Under the pieces are notes generated by a model. The model had not been told where the DNA came from, searched no databases, and worked only from the letters and a program-made list of their open reading frames with translations. The position numbers and the translations under genes are program-made. From Tamarix chinensis (Eukaryota > Streptophyta > Magnoliopsida > Caryophyllales > Tamaricaceae): a stretch of 64,000 nucleotides of DNA. This document shows, piece by piece, positions 12,511 through 23,800 of the stretch (the first letter of the stretch is position 1; each line of letters opens with the position of its first letter). The stretch is from positions 15,549,193 through 15,613,192 of the forward strand of contig CM060174.1 in the NCBI GenBank assembly GCA_030549775.1, in the 5' to 3' direction.

Positions 12511-13084
12511 GTTATGATTTGGATGTAGAATTATATGTTGGTTTATATATTATCTTGAGTTTATGCATGATCTTGTTATGCTGTATTGTGTGAGCATGGG
12601 GTGCTTTAAGCAATAAGTTACCTTTGAGAGCATGATTATCATGATAACACTTTTTGGGGATTATTACCTATTACGGTGGATATGTGCCCTAGTAGTGTAT
12701 CATGTTAGGTTTTACCATATTTTTATTGTATATGAGTAAGATTTGGTGAGTATGCTATTTGCTCAGGCTTATGTGTGTTTACTTAGTACTTTTTAATGGA
12801 TAGATTAAGTTTCATTTTTATAGTGCAGGTGTTATGGTTTCTCTTAGAGCTTTAGGATAAATCAGAGAGTATGGATTTCAGTATTTGTATTCCATGTTGA
12901 GACTTTCTATTTTTTGGTTATATCTTATGTGATTTGCCTTTGTAACCTTAGTTTAAGGATTTCTATAAAGAGGTTTACCTTGTAATTTGTTTCTTGTTGT
13001 TATTATGTTTTTTTTCATGCCCAACTTTGCATTTGCCATGATATATTTAGGTCAACATGCACACATTTCCTCATTATATATATC

Positions 13085-13088
<4 letters not shown>

Positions 13089-13127
<39 letters not shown>
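13089..13127. repeat. (TG)n microsatellite
   Basis: A pure TG run of about 39 bp lies in the LTR fragment. Confidence 0.95.
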
Positions 13128-13129
<2 letters not shown>

Positions 13130-13211
13130 GTAGTATCCCTCATTTCTTATTTTAGCTTCTACAATGTTCTTTTAGGAAAAAAAATCAATTGAGAAAAATG
13201 GGAGTGTTACA

Positions 13212-13538
13212 TGGGAAGATGGTACCTATAGAAAATACTAGAATTCGCTTGAACTTCATGTTAAGAGAATGAATTTGCATGGAGTTGATAATTTTAGTGT
13301 GAAAATAACATATATATATATATATAGGTATTTACTCATCATTTGGGTTGTGTTCAAGGACTAGAAGATGTACCTACTCCCTTAAGAAACAAAATAATAA
13401 AATAAAATGAATTCAAGGCTAGCCTTGGTCAATAAACTAAGGATCTTGAACATGCAAATGCTGAGAAAGACAAAATTAATATAAGAAATGGAAATGTTGA
13501 AGGAAGAAGTTAAAGAAAGAGAGAGAAAATTGATGGAA
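13212..13538 (+). pseudogene. Possible coiled-coil retroelement remnant
   Basis: Plus-strand translation near 13400-13560 gives Lys/Glu-rich pieces such as LEHANAEKDK and LKEEVKERERKLMED in different frames. They resemble the coiled-coil region of plant putative gypsy-type transposon proteins. No continuous frame remains. Identification rests on composition and short pieces only. Confidence 0.25.
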
Positions 13539-13802
13539 GATGTTTGTGCAGGAAAGTAAAATTTAATATAGAAAGATGAGGAGAGGGATAAAAGTGCAAG
13601 GATGAAATGATGTAAGCCTTGAAAGATCAAATTGTAGGATTTCTAGTAGTAGCACAATAACTCAACAATGTGTTATGAGGTATATTTAATGCGTTCTAAA
13701 ACTACTATATATGTCGATGAAACCAGATTTTTGCACCATTGCATAGATCATGTGTGTGTGCGTGTGTATTCGGTGACTTTCCTTGTGAATTGCTATGTAG
13801 AA
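13539..13802. repeat. Direct repeat, left copy (~265 bp)
   Basis: Nearly identical to 16309-16577. Both begin 'gatgt(t/c)tgtgcaggaaag', share 'gtagcacaataactcaacaa', and end near 'ttgtgaattgctatg'. The retroelement remnants at 13803-16303 lie between them. Confidence 0.9.
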
Positions 13803-15478
13803 ATGGAAACACTATCTCCTTGGCCAACACTTCATCATCAAGACAGATCAAAAGATCTTGAAATATCTTCTTGAATAACGCATCATAACTCCCTTTCAAC
13901 AGGCATGGTTAGCCAAGCTTCTTGGATTTAACTATGAAATCTAGTATAAGCAGGACAGTGAAAATACAACTGCAGACGCCCTTTCTAGGGTGCAAGGTGC
14001 TGAAATTTTGTTGAATACTCTACACGTGATCCAGAGTGACCTACTCCAGCAATTACAACAAAGTTGGCAAGTTGATCTAGACTTAACATGCATAATAATA
14101 GACCTTCAGTCTAATCCCAGTTCTCATAATCAATACACTTGGGATGGAGCTCAGCTTAGAAGGCATAGCAAGCTGGTGGTTGGTAATGATAGTAATCTGA
14201 GAAGAAAGCTGCTTGAGTGGATGCACAATTCACCAATGGGAGGGCACTCAGGTAGAGATGTTACACTCCAACGACTCAAGAGCTTATTTTACTAGAAGGG
14301 AATGCATAAAGATGTCCAATCTTATATAGGGAATGTGTGACCTGCCAAAGATGTAAGTATGATGCAACTGCATCTCCTAGACTCCTTCAACCCCTTCCTA
14401 TACCAACCAGGATTTGTACAGATATATCTATAGATTTCATAGAGGGATTATCATCTTCCTGTGGAAAATCAGTAATCATGGCTGTGGTGGATAGACTGAG
14501 CAATGCAACCCATTTTATTCCCCTTTCTCACCCTTACACTGCCTCCAGCGTTGCTCAAGCCTTCCTTGAAAATATTTTTAAACTCCATGGCCTCCCTAAT
14601 ACCATCATAAGTGACAGAGATACTGTCTTTCTCAGTCAGTTCTGGCAGGAGTTTTTTCACCTACAAGGGGTGCAACTACAGTTCTCTACTGCTTACCATC
14701 CACAAACAGATGGTCAAGTGGAGGTGATCAACAGATGTCTTGAGACCTATCTTAGGTGTATGTGCTGTGATGCCCCTCACACCTGGTCCAAGTGGTTACC
14801 ACTTGCAAAATGGTTGTATACCACTTCTTTTCATTCAACCACACAATCCACACCATTTGAGACTGTCTATGGGCAGCCACCACCAGTGCATTTGCCTTAC
14901 TTACCTGGAGAGTCTAAGATTGAATTGGTGGACCGTAGCTTACAAAAACAGGAGGAAATAATTCAGCTTCTGAAGTTCCACATTGACAGGGCTGAACATC
15001 GTATGAAACAGTTAGCCAATAAACATAGGTCGGACAGACAATTTCAGATTGGTGACTATGTTTATCTTAAGCTCCAACCTTACAAGCAGTCAACATCAGC
15101 TTCCCGACCAAATAACAAACTTGCCCCACACTACTTTGGTCCCTATAAAATTATCTCCAAAGTGGGAGAAGTAGCATACACGTTGGACCTACCCCAAGGT
15201 TGCAAATCCACCCTACCTTCCATGTCTCTTCGCTCAAGAAACATGTGGGCCTTGCTTGTGTTTCAACTCAGCTTCCTCCCAGTTCCTTTGACAGTTCAAT
15301 AGTTCCTGAGCCTGAAGAGATTTTAGATTGAGGTATGGTTAAGCACAAGGGAAGAGAAGCTACAAAGGTCTTGGTCAAGTGGAAGGGTCAACCTATTGAA
15401 GATGCAACATAGGAATTTCTTTATGAGTTTAGGAAGAAATTTCCTCACTTCCAGGCTTGAGGACAAGCCAACTCTTAA
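13803..15478 (+). pseudogene. Ty3/gypsy chromovirus pol fragment (RNase H-INT-chromodomain)
   Basis: The 3' half of a gypsy polyprotein. The RNase H tail appears first (FIIKTDQKILKYLLE, near 13830-13875), then the connection ending TTADALSRV (13970-13992). The integrase zinc-binding region follows (HNSPMGGHSGRD to CVTCQRC, 14226-14350). Integrase core DDE residues are in TDISIDF (14420), ISDRDTVF (14609) and DGQVEVINRC (14710). The C-terminal GPY motif is YFGPYKI (15135). A chromodomain-like block, VLVKWKGQPIEDAT, lies at about 15370-15409. A stop at 14293, a frameshift near 14330, another near 15215 and stops at about 15331 and 15410 inactivate it. Gag, protease and reverse transcriptase are missing. 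A Reina-like lineage is likely but not proven. Confidence 0.9.
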
Positions 15479-15489
15479 GGGGAAAGGAT

Positions 15490-15775
15490 TGATGCAGGAT
15501 ATGTGCAAGTCCAGCCAGAAGAAGCAAGCCTAGCATACACTGGATGGCAGCTCAATTGAAGAAATCATTAGCAACGACCAGAATCAGAAATGCTCCCTTT
15601 CTCTCTCCTTTCTGTTATAGTCGTTGTATTTTTAATTTTGAATTTTCTTTAGTTCTGTTATAGAGGGGACTCTATTCTATATATATATGATGAGAATGTA
15701 AGAGGATCGGGCATAATATAATTTTTGACTCAATTCCCTCTACTCTCTGTTCTCTGAAATTTTTTGGTTCTTACA
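15490..15775 (+). mobile_element. 3' LTR of the chromovirus fragment
   Basis: A 286 bp segment running from tgatgcagg to ggttcttaca, directly after the purine tract 'aaggggaaaggat' that fits a polypurine tract. Inside are a TATA-like run (about 15681-15690) and a CT-rich 3' part, as expected of an LTR promoter and R region. No matching 5' LTR was found on the left side of the pol fragment. About 40 bp downstream, 'tttgatacgagca' weakly resembles a tRNA-Met primer site. Confidence 0.75.
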
Positions 15776-15879
15776 GTTCGAAGGCCTTTCTATAATCCAG
15801 GTCCTCCTACTATTTGATACGAGCAACTCCTCGATCCTTTGTGATCCTAGACTGAAATTCTGTATCAAGGAGCAGGGAA

Positions 15880-16303
15880 GAGATGGAGATGAGGGCTGCG
15901 GTTGGGGCTCAGGTGTAGAGAACAGGGCAGTAGGGAAGAGAAAGAGAAGAGAGTGGGAGAAAAGAAGAGAGAAAGGAAAAGAAGAGGGTTGGGATTTTTT
16001 TTTTTACAAACACAAATATATTATAAAATACTAAATATCTAAAATTATTATTGGAAGATTTTACCTAAAATTTATTTAACGAAAAATCATTTCGTAAGGT
16101 TCCGAATGCTTAAAATCGATATAAGAGCTAGATAAAAAATTTTGGAAGTATTTTCAGAAGAATTTATCAACGAATGTAAAAATTTATATTATTTACCGAA
16201 ATCCATAAAATGAATCGAAATTAAAATAATTAAATATTTACATCAAATTATGCTAATAAAATAATTAAGCTTAATAAAATTGAATTTTAAAATACAGGGT
16301 AGT
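15880..16303 (-). mobile_element. Truncated end of a long LTR-like element
   Basis: It closely resembles the right end of the element 41894-46047: a poly-T stretch then 'acaaacacaaatatattata', 'attattattggaagatttta', 'cgaaaaatcatttcgtaagg', and the end 'ataaaattgaattttaaaat' with gggtagtaca at 16303. Compared with that copy it has an internal deletion and no left end. Confidence 0.75.
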
Positions 16304-16308
16304 ACAGA

Positions 16309-16577
16309 GGATGTCTGTGCAGGAAAGTAAAAGTTAATATAGGAAGCTGAGGAGAGGGATAAAAGTGCAAGGATGAAATGATGTAAGCCTTGAAAGATGA
16401 AATTGTAGGATTTCTAGTAGTAGCACAATAACTCAACAATGTGTTATGAGGTATATTTAATGCATTCTAAAACTACCATATTTGTCGATGAAACCAGATT
16501 GTTTGCACCATTGTGTAGATCATGGGTGTGCGTGTGTGTGTATTCGGTGAGTTTCCTTGTGAATTGCTATGAGTAGA
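16309..16577. repeat. Direct repeat, right copy (~265 bp)
   Basis: Second copy of 13539-13802, differing by scattered substitutions and small indels. Its right side continues into unique sequence, so this may be the original locus. Confidence 0.9.
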
Positions 16578-17949
16578 TTGCACTAGCTGATATTTTAGTG
16601 TCTTTTTTTTTTTGCCTTATTCATTCAGTATGGGCATGATAATGCTTGCCTTCTCCGAATAGCAAAACATTTTGCTTCTTTATAGGTAATGAAGGCACAA
16701 TTACATATCCTCACTGAAGTTATTCACATTCGTTTAGTTCAATTTTCTTCCTAAAAGTATTATTTTTCTTTTTTATTTTTAGTTAACATCTAATACTCAT
16801 TACGGAATCGATTTATCATTTACGCTTGGAAAGACTGCTTGATTTGAATAAAGAAAAAGTCGGTCTTTTTCATTACTTGTCGTCTGTGACCCCTTATTGT
16901 TTAATGATGAACATTGGGAGAGCTTAATGACTTATATAATGTTGTTGATGTATATAGTATGGACTCATATTTAGTGAGTATATGTTCGGCATGACGTTTT
17001 ACTTGATGCTCCGAGTATCTTGAGAGCTAATTTGGTTTTAAATGTTAGTTGATGTCTAGTATGGACAGGACGTCATACGATTGTAGTTTTGTTGCACTAT
17101 GAGGACAAGGCTGTGAAATATTTTGCCCACACAAAACTGCGAATAATTCTCGTCGCACAAAGCGGATTTTGGGCTACGAAACAATTTTCGTTGCGCAAAA
17201 ACGTTAAGGTAAACATGCAGTTTCCATTTCCAGCGCGCAAATTTAGCTTTCAGGCGACGAACTTTTTGCCCCTCGTAAGTGTGATTAAGGGTGGCGGTTT
17301 TTAGGCAACAAACTTGTGGTGATTTTTTTTTTCTTTGTCGCCCAAAATTTGGTAAAAGATATATAACAGAAGATTTATATTCTTACAAGATATGTGTGTG
17401 CGCTTTTGAAACGTATCAATATGACATCTTTTTTATAGGAAAAATTCTGAAAAATAATTTTGACATAATTTTTTTAATAACTTAAATTAAAGGATAATTA
17501 TTTTTATAATTATTTAAACAAAAATAACGACTTCATCGTGACGTTACTTTTTTACTCGGGGGTACTATGCGTGATTTTTGTTTTTCATACGAAGTATTAT
17601 CTTTTTTTTTTCTGAGTTAAAAAGAAAGAATTATTACTATTTACTTACTACTTTTTTCTTTAAAAAAAAATTGATTAGATCTAGGCCTAGCACGGTCGGT
17701 TGGAAGGTGGCCTTGGACGAATAACAAATTGGTTACGTTGTTAGGAAGAAGAAAACGCCTTCCCAATCCGATTTAGATTTTCGTAATTAATAGTATATCA
17801 TCGATAATGATCGCCAAAGGGCCGAGGCGGAAAGATAAACCATATCATCAATCTATAAAGTTTTCTTAATCTTATAACCACCCCCTCCCCCCACCAAAAA
17901 AAAACGGAGAACAAGGAAAAAAAAAATTAATTACATATTCTTCACGTCG
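16578..17949. other. Non-coding stretch upstream of F-box gene
   Basis: No gene was recognised. The frames at 17089-17304 and 17291-17485 have no known motif. A segment at about 17085-17310 has several 'cgttgcg' and 'cgtcgc' words that recall subterminal regions of CACTA-type elements, without identifiable ends. Confidence 0.3.
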
Positions 17950-18179
17950 CCGCCTTTGTAAATATAAAATTATAAATATACATCGCATGCGATGAATTTG
18001 TACGCAACATCCTTCGCCGACATATTAATCCGCAAATTTCTGCTCGCTCAAACAATCTCTCTTGCGGTACCATCAAAGAGAGAGAAAAAAAAAATATAAA
18101 TATAAAAAATCTCTCCTTCGGTTACCGCCGTTGATTCCATTAATAGGTAGATTTTTTACTTAGAATTAGGTAATAATTA
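17950..18179 (+). promoter_or_regulatory. Candidate core promoter and 5' UTR of the F-box gene
   Basis: TATA-like AT runs lie at 17958-17980. They are followed by about 200 bp of mixed-composition, CT- and GA-containing leader to the ATG at 18180. The transcription start cannot be fixed from sequence. Confidence 0.3.
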
Positions 18180-19279
18180 ATGGCTTCTACGGGAGAGAGG
18201 CGAATTAGTAGAAGAACGTCGCCGAGAATAAGGAAGAAGATATCAAAAACGATTAGCAATTCTTGCGTCTCTTCTTCTTCTTCTTCTTCTTCTTCACCTG
18301 CAACGATAAAATCACTCCCTATGGATCTTTTAGTCGAAATCTTAGCTCTGGTTGCCTCGAAATCGTTTATCGACCTCTTCAATGCCAAATTCTGGTACGT
18401 AATTAACATACAAACATGCATGCATGCTCCATACCATATTTACTCTACTTATATATATATAATCGATTATTTACCTCTTTGATGGATAATTATCAATCCA
18501 GTGCGCTGTTTCAAGTTTGTATGTATGTATATATATTCTCAACTGTTTTTTTTTTCCCAATTAATATGCTTGCATCGATAGATAGCTAGTTTTCTTTAAT
18601 TAATTCCCCTTTTCTTTTTCCTTTTATTCATCATCAGCTGTAAGGAATTTCGTGAAGCGGCGGACAACGGCTATGTATTCCAACACGTGTCGCTGCATCA
18701 TAAAAAGTTCCCTGTCCTTCCATGGAGAGAAGGAGATGATAACGTAAAGTCGTTCTTGAAGCGATGCAAGGAGAACGGGAGTGCCGAAGTTCTGTATAGA
18801 GAAGGAATGGTAAGTGCGTACGGAGTGTACGAATTAATATCGATCGCGCGAGTGACAATTAAATACAATTTTGTTTATAACCTGCAAGCAAGCAAGCCAG
18901 CTAGCTAATCTCTTATCCCCCCTGCCTCCCTTCCATGTTGTCAGATTGATTATTTTAGCAGGATGAAGCCGGAGACAGGAGTAGAGAATCTAAGAAAAGC
19001 AGCAGAGAAAGGTCATGCAGAAGCGTCTTACGTATATGCAATAATCCTCTTGCTAACAAAAGGAATGTCAGATAAAAAAGGGGGTGAGTTACTATACAAT
19101 ATCACGATCGATGCACCAGGCAGCACGCAAAGGAGTGCGGTTAGGTCATCGTCGCTGAAGGAATGCAGGAAGAGAGCTTATGAAATAATTGGGGCTATGT
19201 GGGGATACGAAGTTGATAGTGTACTTAAAGATGAGCGGCAGCGAGCAAGAAGAGGTGGTAGATTGCCTTGTTTAAGGAG

Positions 19280-19310
<31 letters not shown>

Positions 19311-19478
19311 CATAATCATAGTAGTACCGTCACGGCCACAAGTTGTAGACCAATAAATATTTGGTTATATCTTATGGATCAGGATTTTGAGGAATGGTGT
19401 TGTAAGAATTGTTTGATTTATCATGAAACCATCGCATTTTGTAGCCTCTTAGATCATCATTTAATACCTATAGCTTAG
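18180..19478 (+). CDS. F-box protein, At1g67623-like (3 exons)
   Basis: Proposed exons are 18180-18394, 18638-18817 and 18962-19478, giving 912 nt and 303 residues. The N-terminus is basic and then Ser-rich (a TCT/TTC repeat encodes nine serines). An F-box follows at about residues 45-90 (LPMDLLVEILALVA..SFIDLFNAKFCCKEF). Then comes a helical region, FLKRCKENGSAEVLYREGM and NLRKAAEKGHAEASYVYAIILL, a Sel1/TPR-like repeat typical of this plant family. The C-terminal part has a run of His/Asn (about 19280-19321) and a Cys-rich tail (WCCKNC). F-box proteins of this type bind SKP1 and select substrates for SCF ubiquitin ligases; the substrate is unknown. The second intron is ambiguous. A textbook gtaagt donor at 18810 would shift the frame, whereas gtacgg at 18818 keeps it open. 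The gene is probably intact, but expression should be confirmed. Confidence 0.8.
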
Positions 19479-20663
19479 ATAAGTTAGTTGTAGCTACTTA
19501 GATATTAATATATATAGTAAGATTTGGTAACTTCTAGATACAAAGGTCTTAGGTTTGAATCCCTCTTCTACCTCTTTTAGTATTGTAATACTTTTATAAT
19601 AATTTATAATTGTCTTTATGACCTCCTATAAATCTAAATAAATATATTAATATATATTGTAGTAGAAGTGTTTTGATCGTTATCATTAAAACTATTTTTT
19701 TAATTTCGATGAAATCGCCTCATTTTTAACCTAAAATAACAATAAAAAATACTTAACAATGGGGCAAAAAAATCGTATCTTATGTATGTACAGGATTCAG
19801 AATCCAAGCTTCTAATTATACCGGTCAAGGTTGAGGATGGAGGATGATAAAGGATAATGCGGATGTCAGGGTTGTTGTTGTAGGGGAGGTACAAAGGAGG
19901 AGGGGCGAGACCTTGTATCCCGCAGTTGATGGCCTATGTATTCGGGATGTTTTAGCCCACTGGATAGCGTGATTTACAAAAAGAAGACGCGGAGAAAGTG
20001 ATGGTGTGCATTTTCATCCGGTTCTTTATGCTGCTGTTTTGCTCTTTTGGTTTGGTAATTACATAGAAGAGAAGGGTTTGGCATAAGCATGATTCACGAC
20101 ACTTCCCCTCCCTCTTTTGTACGTAGAGAAAGAGAGTGTAGAGTTCCCGTACGTGCTATTTATTTGTCAGGTAAAGCCTTTGAAGAAAGGATCAAATCAT
20201 CGCACCTCAGCGCAGCAGCAGATCACCATAATACCCTCCTAACTAACCACAGCAACCGATATCAATAAAAAGACCCCTTTTCGATGCGTTTAGCCACGAA
20301 CAAGACACCGAAGGCGGCCATGCACGTAGAAAAAGAAAAAGAAAAGGAAGGCCTTGTGTTTTATGCAAGCAGTTACGACCGTCACACCCCAAAATCCAAA
20401 CCCTTCCCGTGCCAAAAACTAAAAAAGCCTCTCCGATCGAGCAGATAATCAAATCATAGTGGAATGGCACGGAAAATCGCATCCAGATGCAGAACGTTTG
20501 ATCTCTATTGTACCCTTACTCTACTGCTAAATCGTCCGCCACCGCATTAGCCTCTCCGCTGGCACCCCTTTGATAATCCTAGACTCGTTTGGTTTGCAAA
20601 AAAAATAAAATAGAAAGAAAAATAAAGAGGAAAGAAAAAAAAATCAACTTTCTTTCCCAAAAG
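19479..20663. other. Intergenic region after the F-box gene
   Basis: No coding region was recognised. A possible tRNA-derived SINE-like segment lies at about 19519-19650, with a B-box-like 'ggtttgaatcc'. Minus-strand frames at 19700-19894 and 20243-20482 have no motif. From about 20581 an A-rich 'gtttggttt' sequence precedes the copia element. Confidence 0.3.
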
Positions 20664-20797
20664 AAGAGAATAGAGATGAGAGGAAAATGTTGAATGAGAG
20701 GAAAAGATAATAACTCTGGTATTTCATTAATTGTGCAATACAGGGTTAATATGTCTTATATACTACACTACATTACAATACTAAGCTACGTCTAATA
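20664..20797 (-). repeat. Copia 3' LTR
   Basis: Shares 'gagaatagagatgagaggaa', 'ctctggtatttcattaattg' and 'actaagctacgtctaata' with 25180-25338. It lacks about 17 bp at the outer end compared with the other LTR. Confidence 0.85.
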
Positions 20798-20849
20798 CCC
20801 CTCGACAAGCTAGAGGAGGGGAGACATGTCCAGCTTGAGAATAACAGTG

Positions 20850-23800
20850 TATGATCTTTGCCACTGAGATTCTTGGTGAAGACATCGGCTAACTAAGATG
20901 TAGTTGGAACATAAGATAAGGAAATGACTCCTGCATTAAGTTGTGTACGAACATAGTGACAATCAAGTTCTATATATTTGGTGCGCTCATGAAATACAAG
21001 ATTTTTAGCAATGTAAATTGCAGCTTGATTATCACATTTAACAGGAACGTGAGTGATGTTAGGAATGGTGAGCTCGGTGAAAAGTTGACTAAGTTAAGAT
21101 AGTTCAGCTGTAAGACATCTGAGCGATCTATATTCTGTTTCAGTTAGGAAAGAGATATAGTATGTTGTTTCTTGGATTTTCATGAAATTGTACCGCCTTC
21201 TAGAAAAATGAGATAACCACTAATAGATCTTTGACTAATGGGACAAGAAGCCCAATCAGAATCACAATAAGCCAATAATTGAAAGCCGGAAGAGGCATTA
21301 AGGAGAATGCCTTGGGAAAATCTGCTCTTGAGATATCTGAGAACATGTAGAGCAGTAGACCAATGAGCTTGATGTGGAGAATGCATGAATTGGCTTAAAT
21401 ATTGCACTGAGAAAGCCATATCAGATCTTGCATGAAGAACGAAATTAAGTATCCTAATGAGTTGTCTATAAAGAGTTGGATCTTCCAAAGTTTTGCCCTT
21501 GTCAAACTTGAGGTTAAGATGAAGTTCGAGAGGACTTGAAACAGGAGATGAATCGGGTGGCAGAAATTGGTCCAGTAGTTCATGAGTGAACTTTTATTGA
21601 GTGAGAATCATGCCTTTAGGAACTGTAACGAACTCTATACTAAGGAAGAAATGTAAAGATCTAAGATCTTTAATTCTAAAAGTCTGATCGAGATAAGTCT
21701 TTAAAGATGTAATTGCTGCAGCATCATTTCTAGTGGCTAAAATGTCATCAACATATATAGTAATTATGATCAAACTATTGGAGTCAGATTTAATGAATAA
21801 AGAATAGTCATTGAGGGACTGAACAAAACCCTTAGAGATCAATGATGTAGAGAACTTGGAATACCACTATTGTGAGGCTTGTTTGAGTCCATAGAGTGAT
21901 TTCTTTAGTCTGCAAACAAGAGAGGGTGAAGCAAGAAACAACCCAGATGGTGGTTTCATATATATATATATCTTCATGAAGATCACCATGAAGGAAATCA
22001 CATCAAAATAATATAATGGCCAACCAAATTTGAGGGCAGTAGAAACAATGCACTGAATGGTAGTCATTTTTACTACTAGGGAGAATATCTCAGTGTAATC
22101 TTCATAAGCCTTTTGAGTAAACCCACGAACTACTAATCTGACCTTGTATCTTTCAAAGCTTCCAGCAGCATTATACTTCACCTTATAGACCCATTTGCAG
22201 CTAACAGGTTTCTTTCCTTTGGGAAGCTTCATGATTTCCCATGTATTATTAGTTTCCAAAGCAGTAAATTCCTTAGCCATAGCATCTTGTCAGTTAGGAT
22301 CACTAGCAGCTTTGACATAGGAAAAGGGCTCTGAAATATGTGTGTGATGATGGGTAGAAACAGAATGACAGTGACTTATAATGGATGAATGAACAGAAGG
22401 ATGAAGAATGTATGAATTGGTGAGAGTATGGAGACAAAAAAGAGAGTAAGTAGAGAGCAAGGCAGCATTACATATATAGTCAGGAAGATGTGAGGGTGGT
22501 TTGATGTGGCGAGTGGATCTTCTAAGAGATGGATTACATACCATGGGTAAATTATTGTGTGAAGGAAGAATATGCTGAGGATTGGTTATGATAGGTATGG
22601 AAGGAGATAAATTGGGTGGAATTGAATATGATGGTGAGGATTCATGGGATGGGGTTGTAGGAGGTAGATTAGATGATATTAAATTAGAATGAAAGTTATC
22701 AGTGACAGGAAAAGGATAATAATGATCTCTTGTGTTGTGGTAAGCACTTTCTTCATAGGGAAAATGGTGATCATAGAAAATAACATCTCTAGATATTTGT
22801 GGATTTTGAGTGGTGAGATTAAAAAATTTATAAGCCTTCTTGCCAATGGGGTATCCTAAAAAAAATACAAGGATGAGCTCTTGGAGAAAACTTATCAAAT
22901 AATTTAGGAGAAGTAGAGGCATAATAGAGGTAACCAAATGTATGAAGGCAAGAAAAATCAGGAGGTGTACCAAAGAGTTTTTCATGAGGTGTTTTGTGTT
23001 AGATGACTTTCATGGATAGACAATTTATGATATAAGTTGCATGAAGGATACATTCACCCCAAAATTTAAGATGAACTTTAGATTGAAAGAAAAATGCTCG
23101 AGCCACTTCTAAAATATGTCTATGTTTTCTTTCAACTACTCCATTTTGTTATAGAGTATAGGCACAATATGTTTGGTGTAAAATTCCCAGAGATGTGAGA
23201 TATGAGGAGGTTTTTCTACTAGATCCTAGTTCAAAGGCATTGTCGGTTCTAATAATCTCTATAGTTGTATGAAACTGTGTTTGAATCATGGCAATTAAAG
23301 CTTTAATGACAGTGAAAACATTCCCTTCTGTACTGAATAAGTAAGTCCATGTATGTCTAGTGAAATCATCTACTATATTGAGGAAATATTTGTAGCCATT
23401 ATGAGTAGAAATGTGATATGGTCCCCAAACATCTATATGAATTAAATCAAAGGGGGACTTGGTATGTATTGTGCTTTGAGGAAAAGATGGGCGATGTTGC
23501 TTTGCCTGATTACAAATAGTGCATGGAACAATGGAATTTTTATTGCACTTAGACGACAAAACATTAAGAGTTTGTAATTTTTTAAAGGGTACATGGCCTA
23601 GTTTAATATGCCATCTATTATAATGATCTATAGTAGATACAAAGGAACTGTGAGCAGATGAAGAAATTGAATTTGGGACTTGTTGTTTCTCTTGGATATT
23701 GTGATGTAGCAGGTACAGACCATTGTGGATTTCACCAAGAACCATAGATTTGTTTAGAAAAGGGCCCTACAAGTAGCAGGTATTATCAATGAATGAAATG

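Larger units (their letters stand above)
12126..13211 (+). mobile_element. LTR-like fragment, right end only
   Basis: The sequence ends in gggagtgttaca at 13211, the right-end signature of the long LTR family, preceded by 'ttttagcttctacaa' as in the element ending at 10652. No left terminus was found; the left side abuts the LINE remnant. It contains a minisatellite (about 12245-12510) and a TG repeat. Confidence 0.45.

Noticed and set aside
13705..13899. Frames over the direct repeat (plus 13668-13874 and minus 13705-13899)
   Set aside because: They cross the junction of the repeat and the RNase H remnant; the correct frame of the remnant is different.
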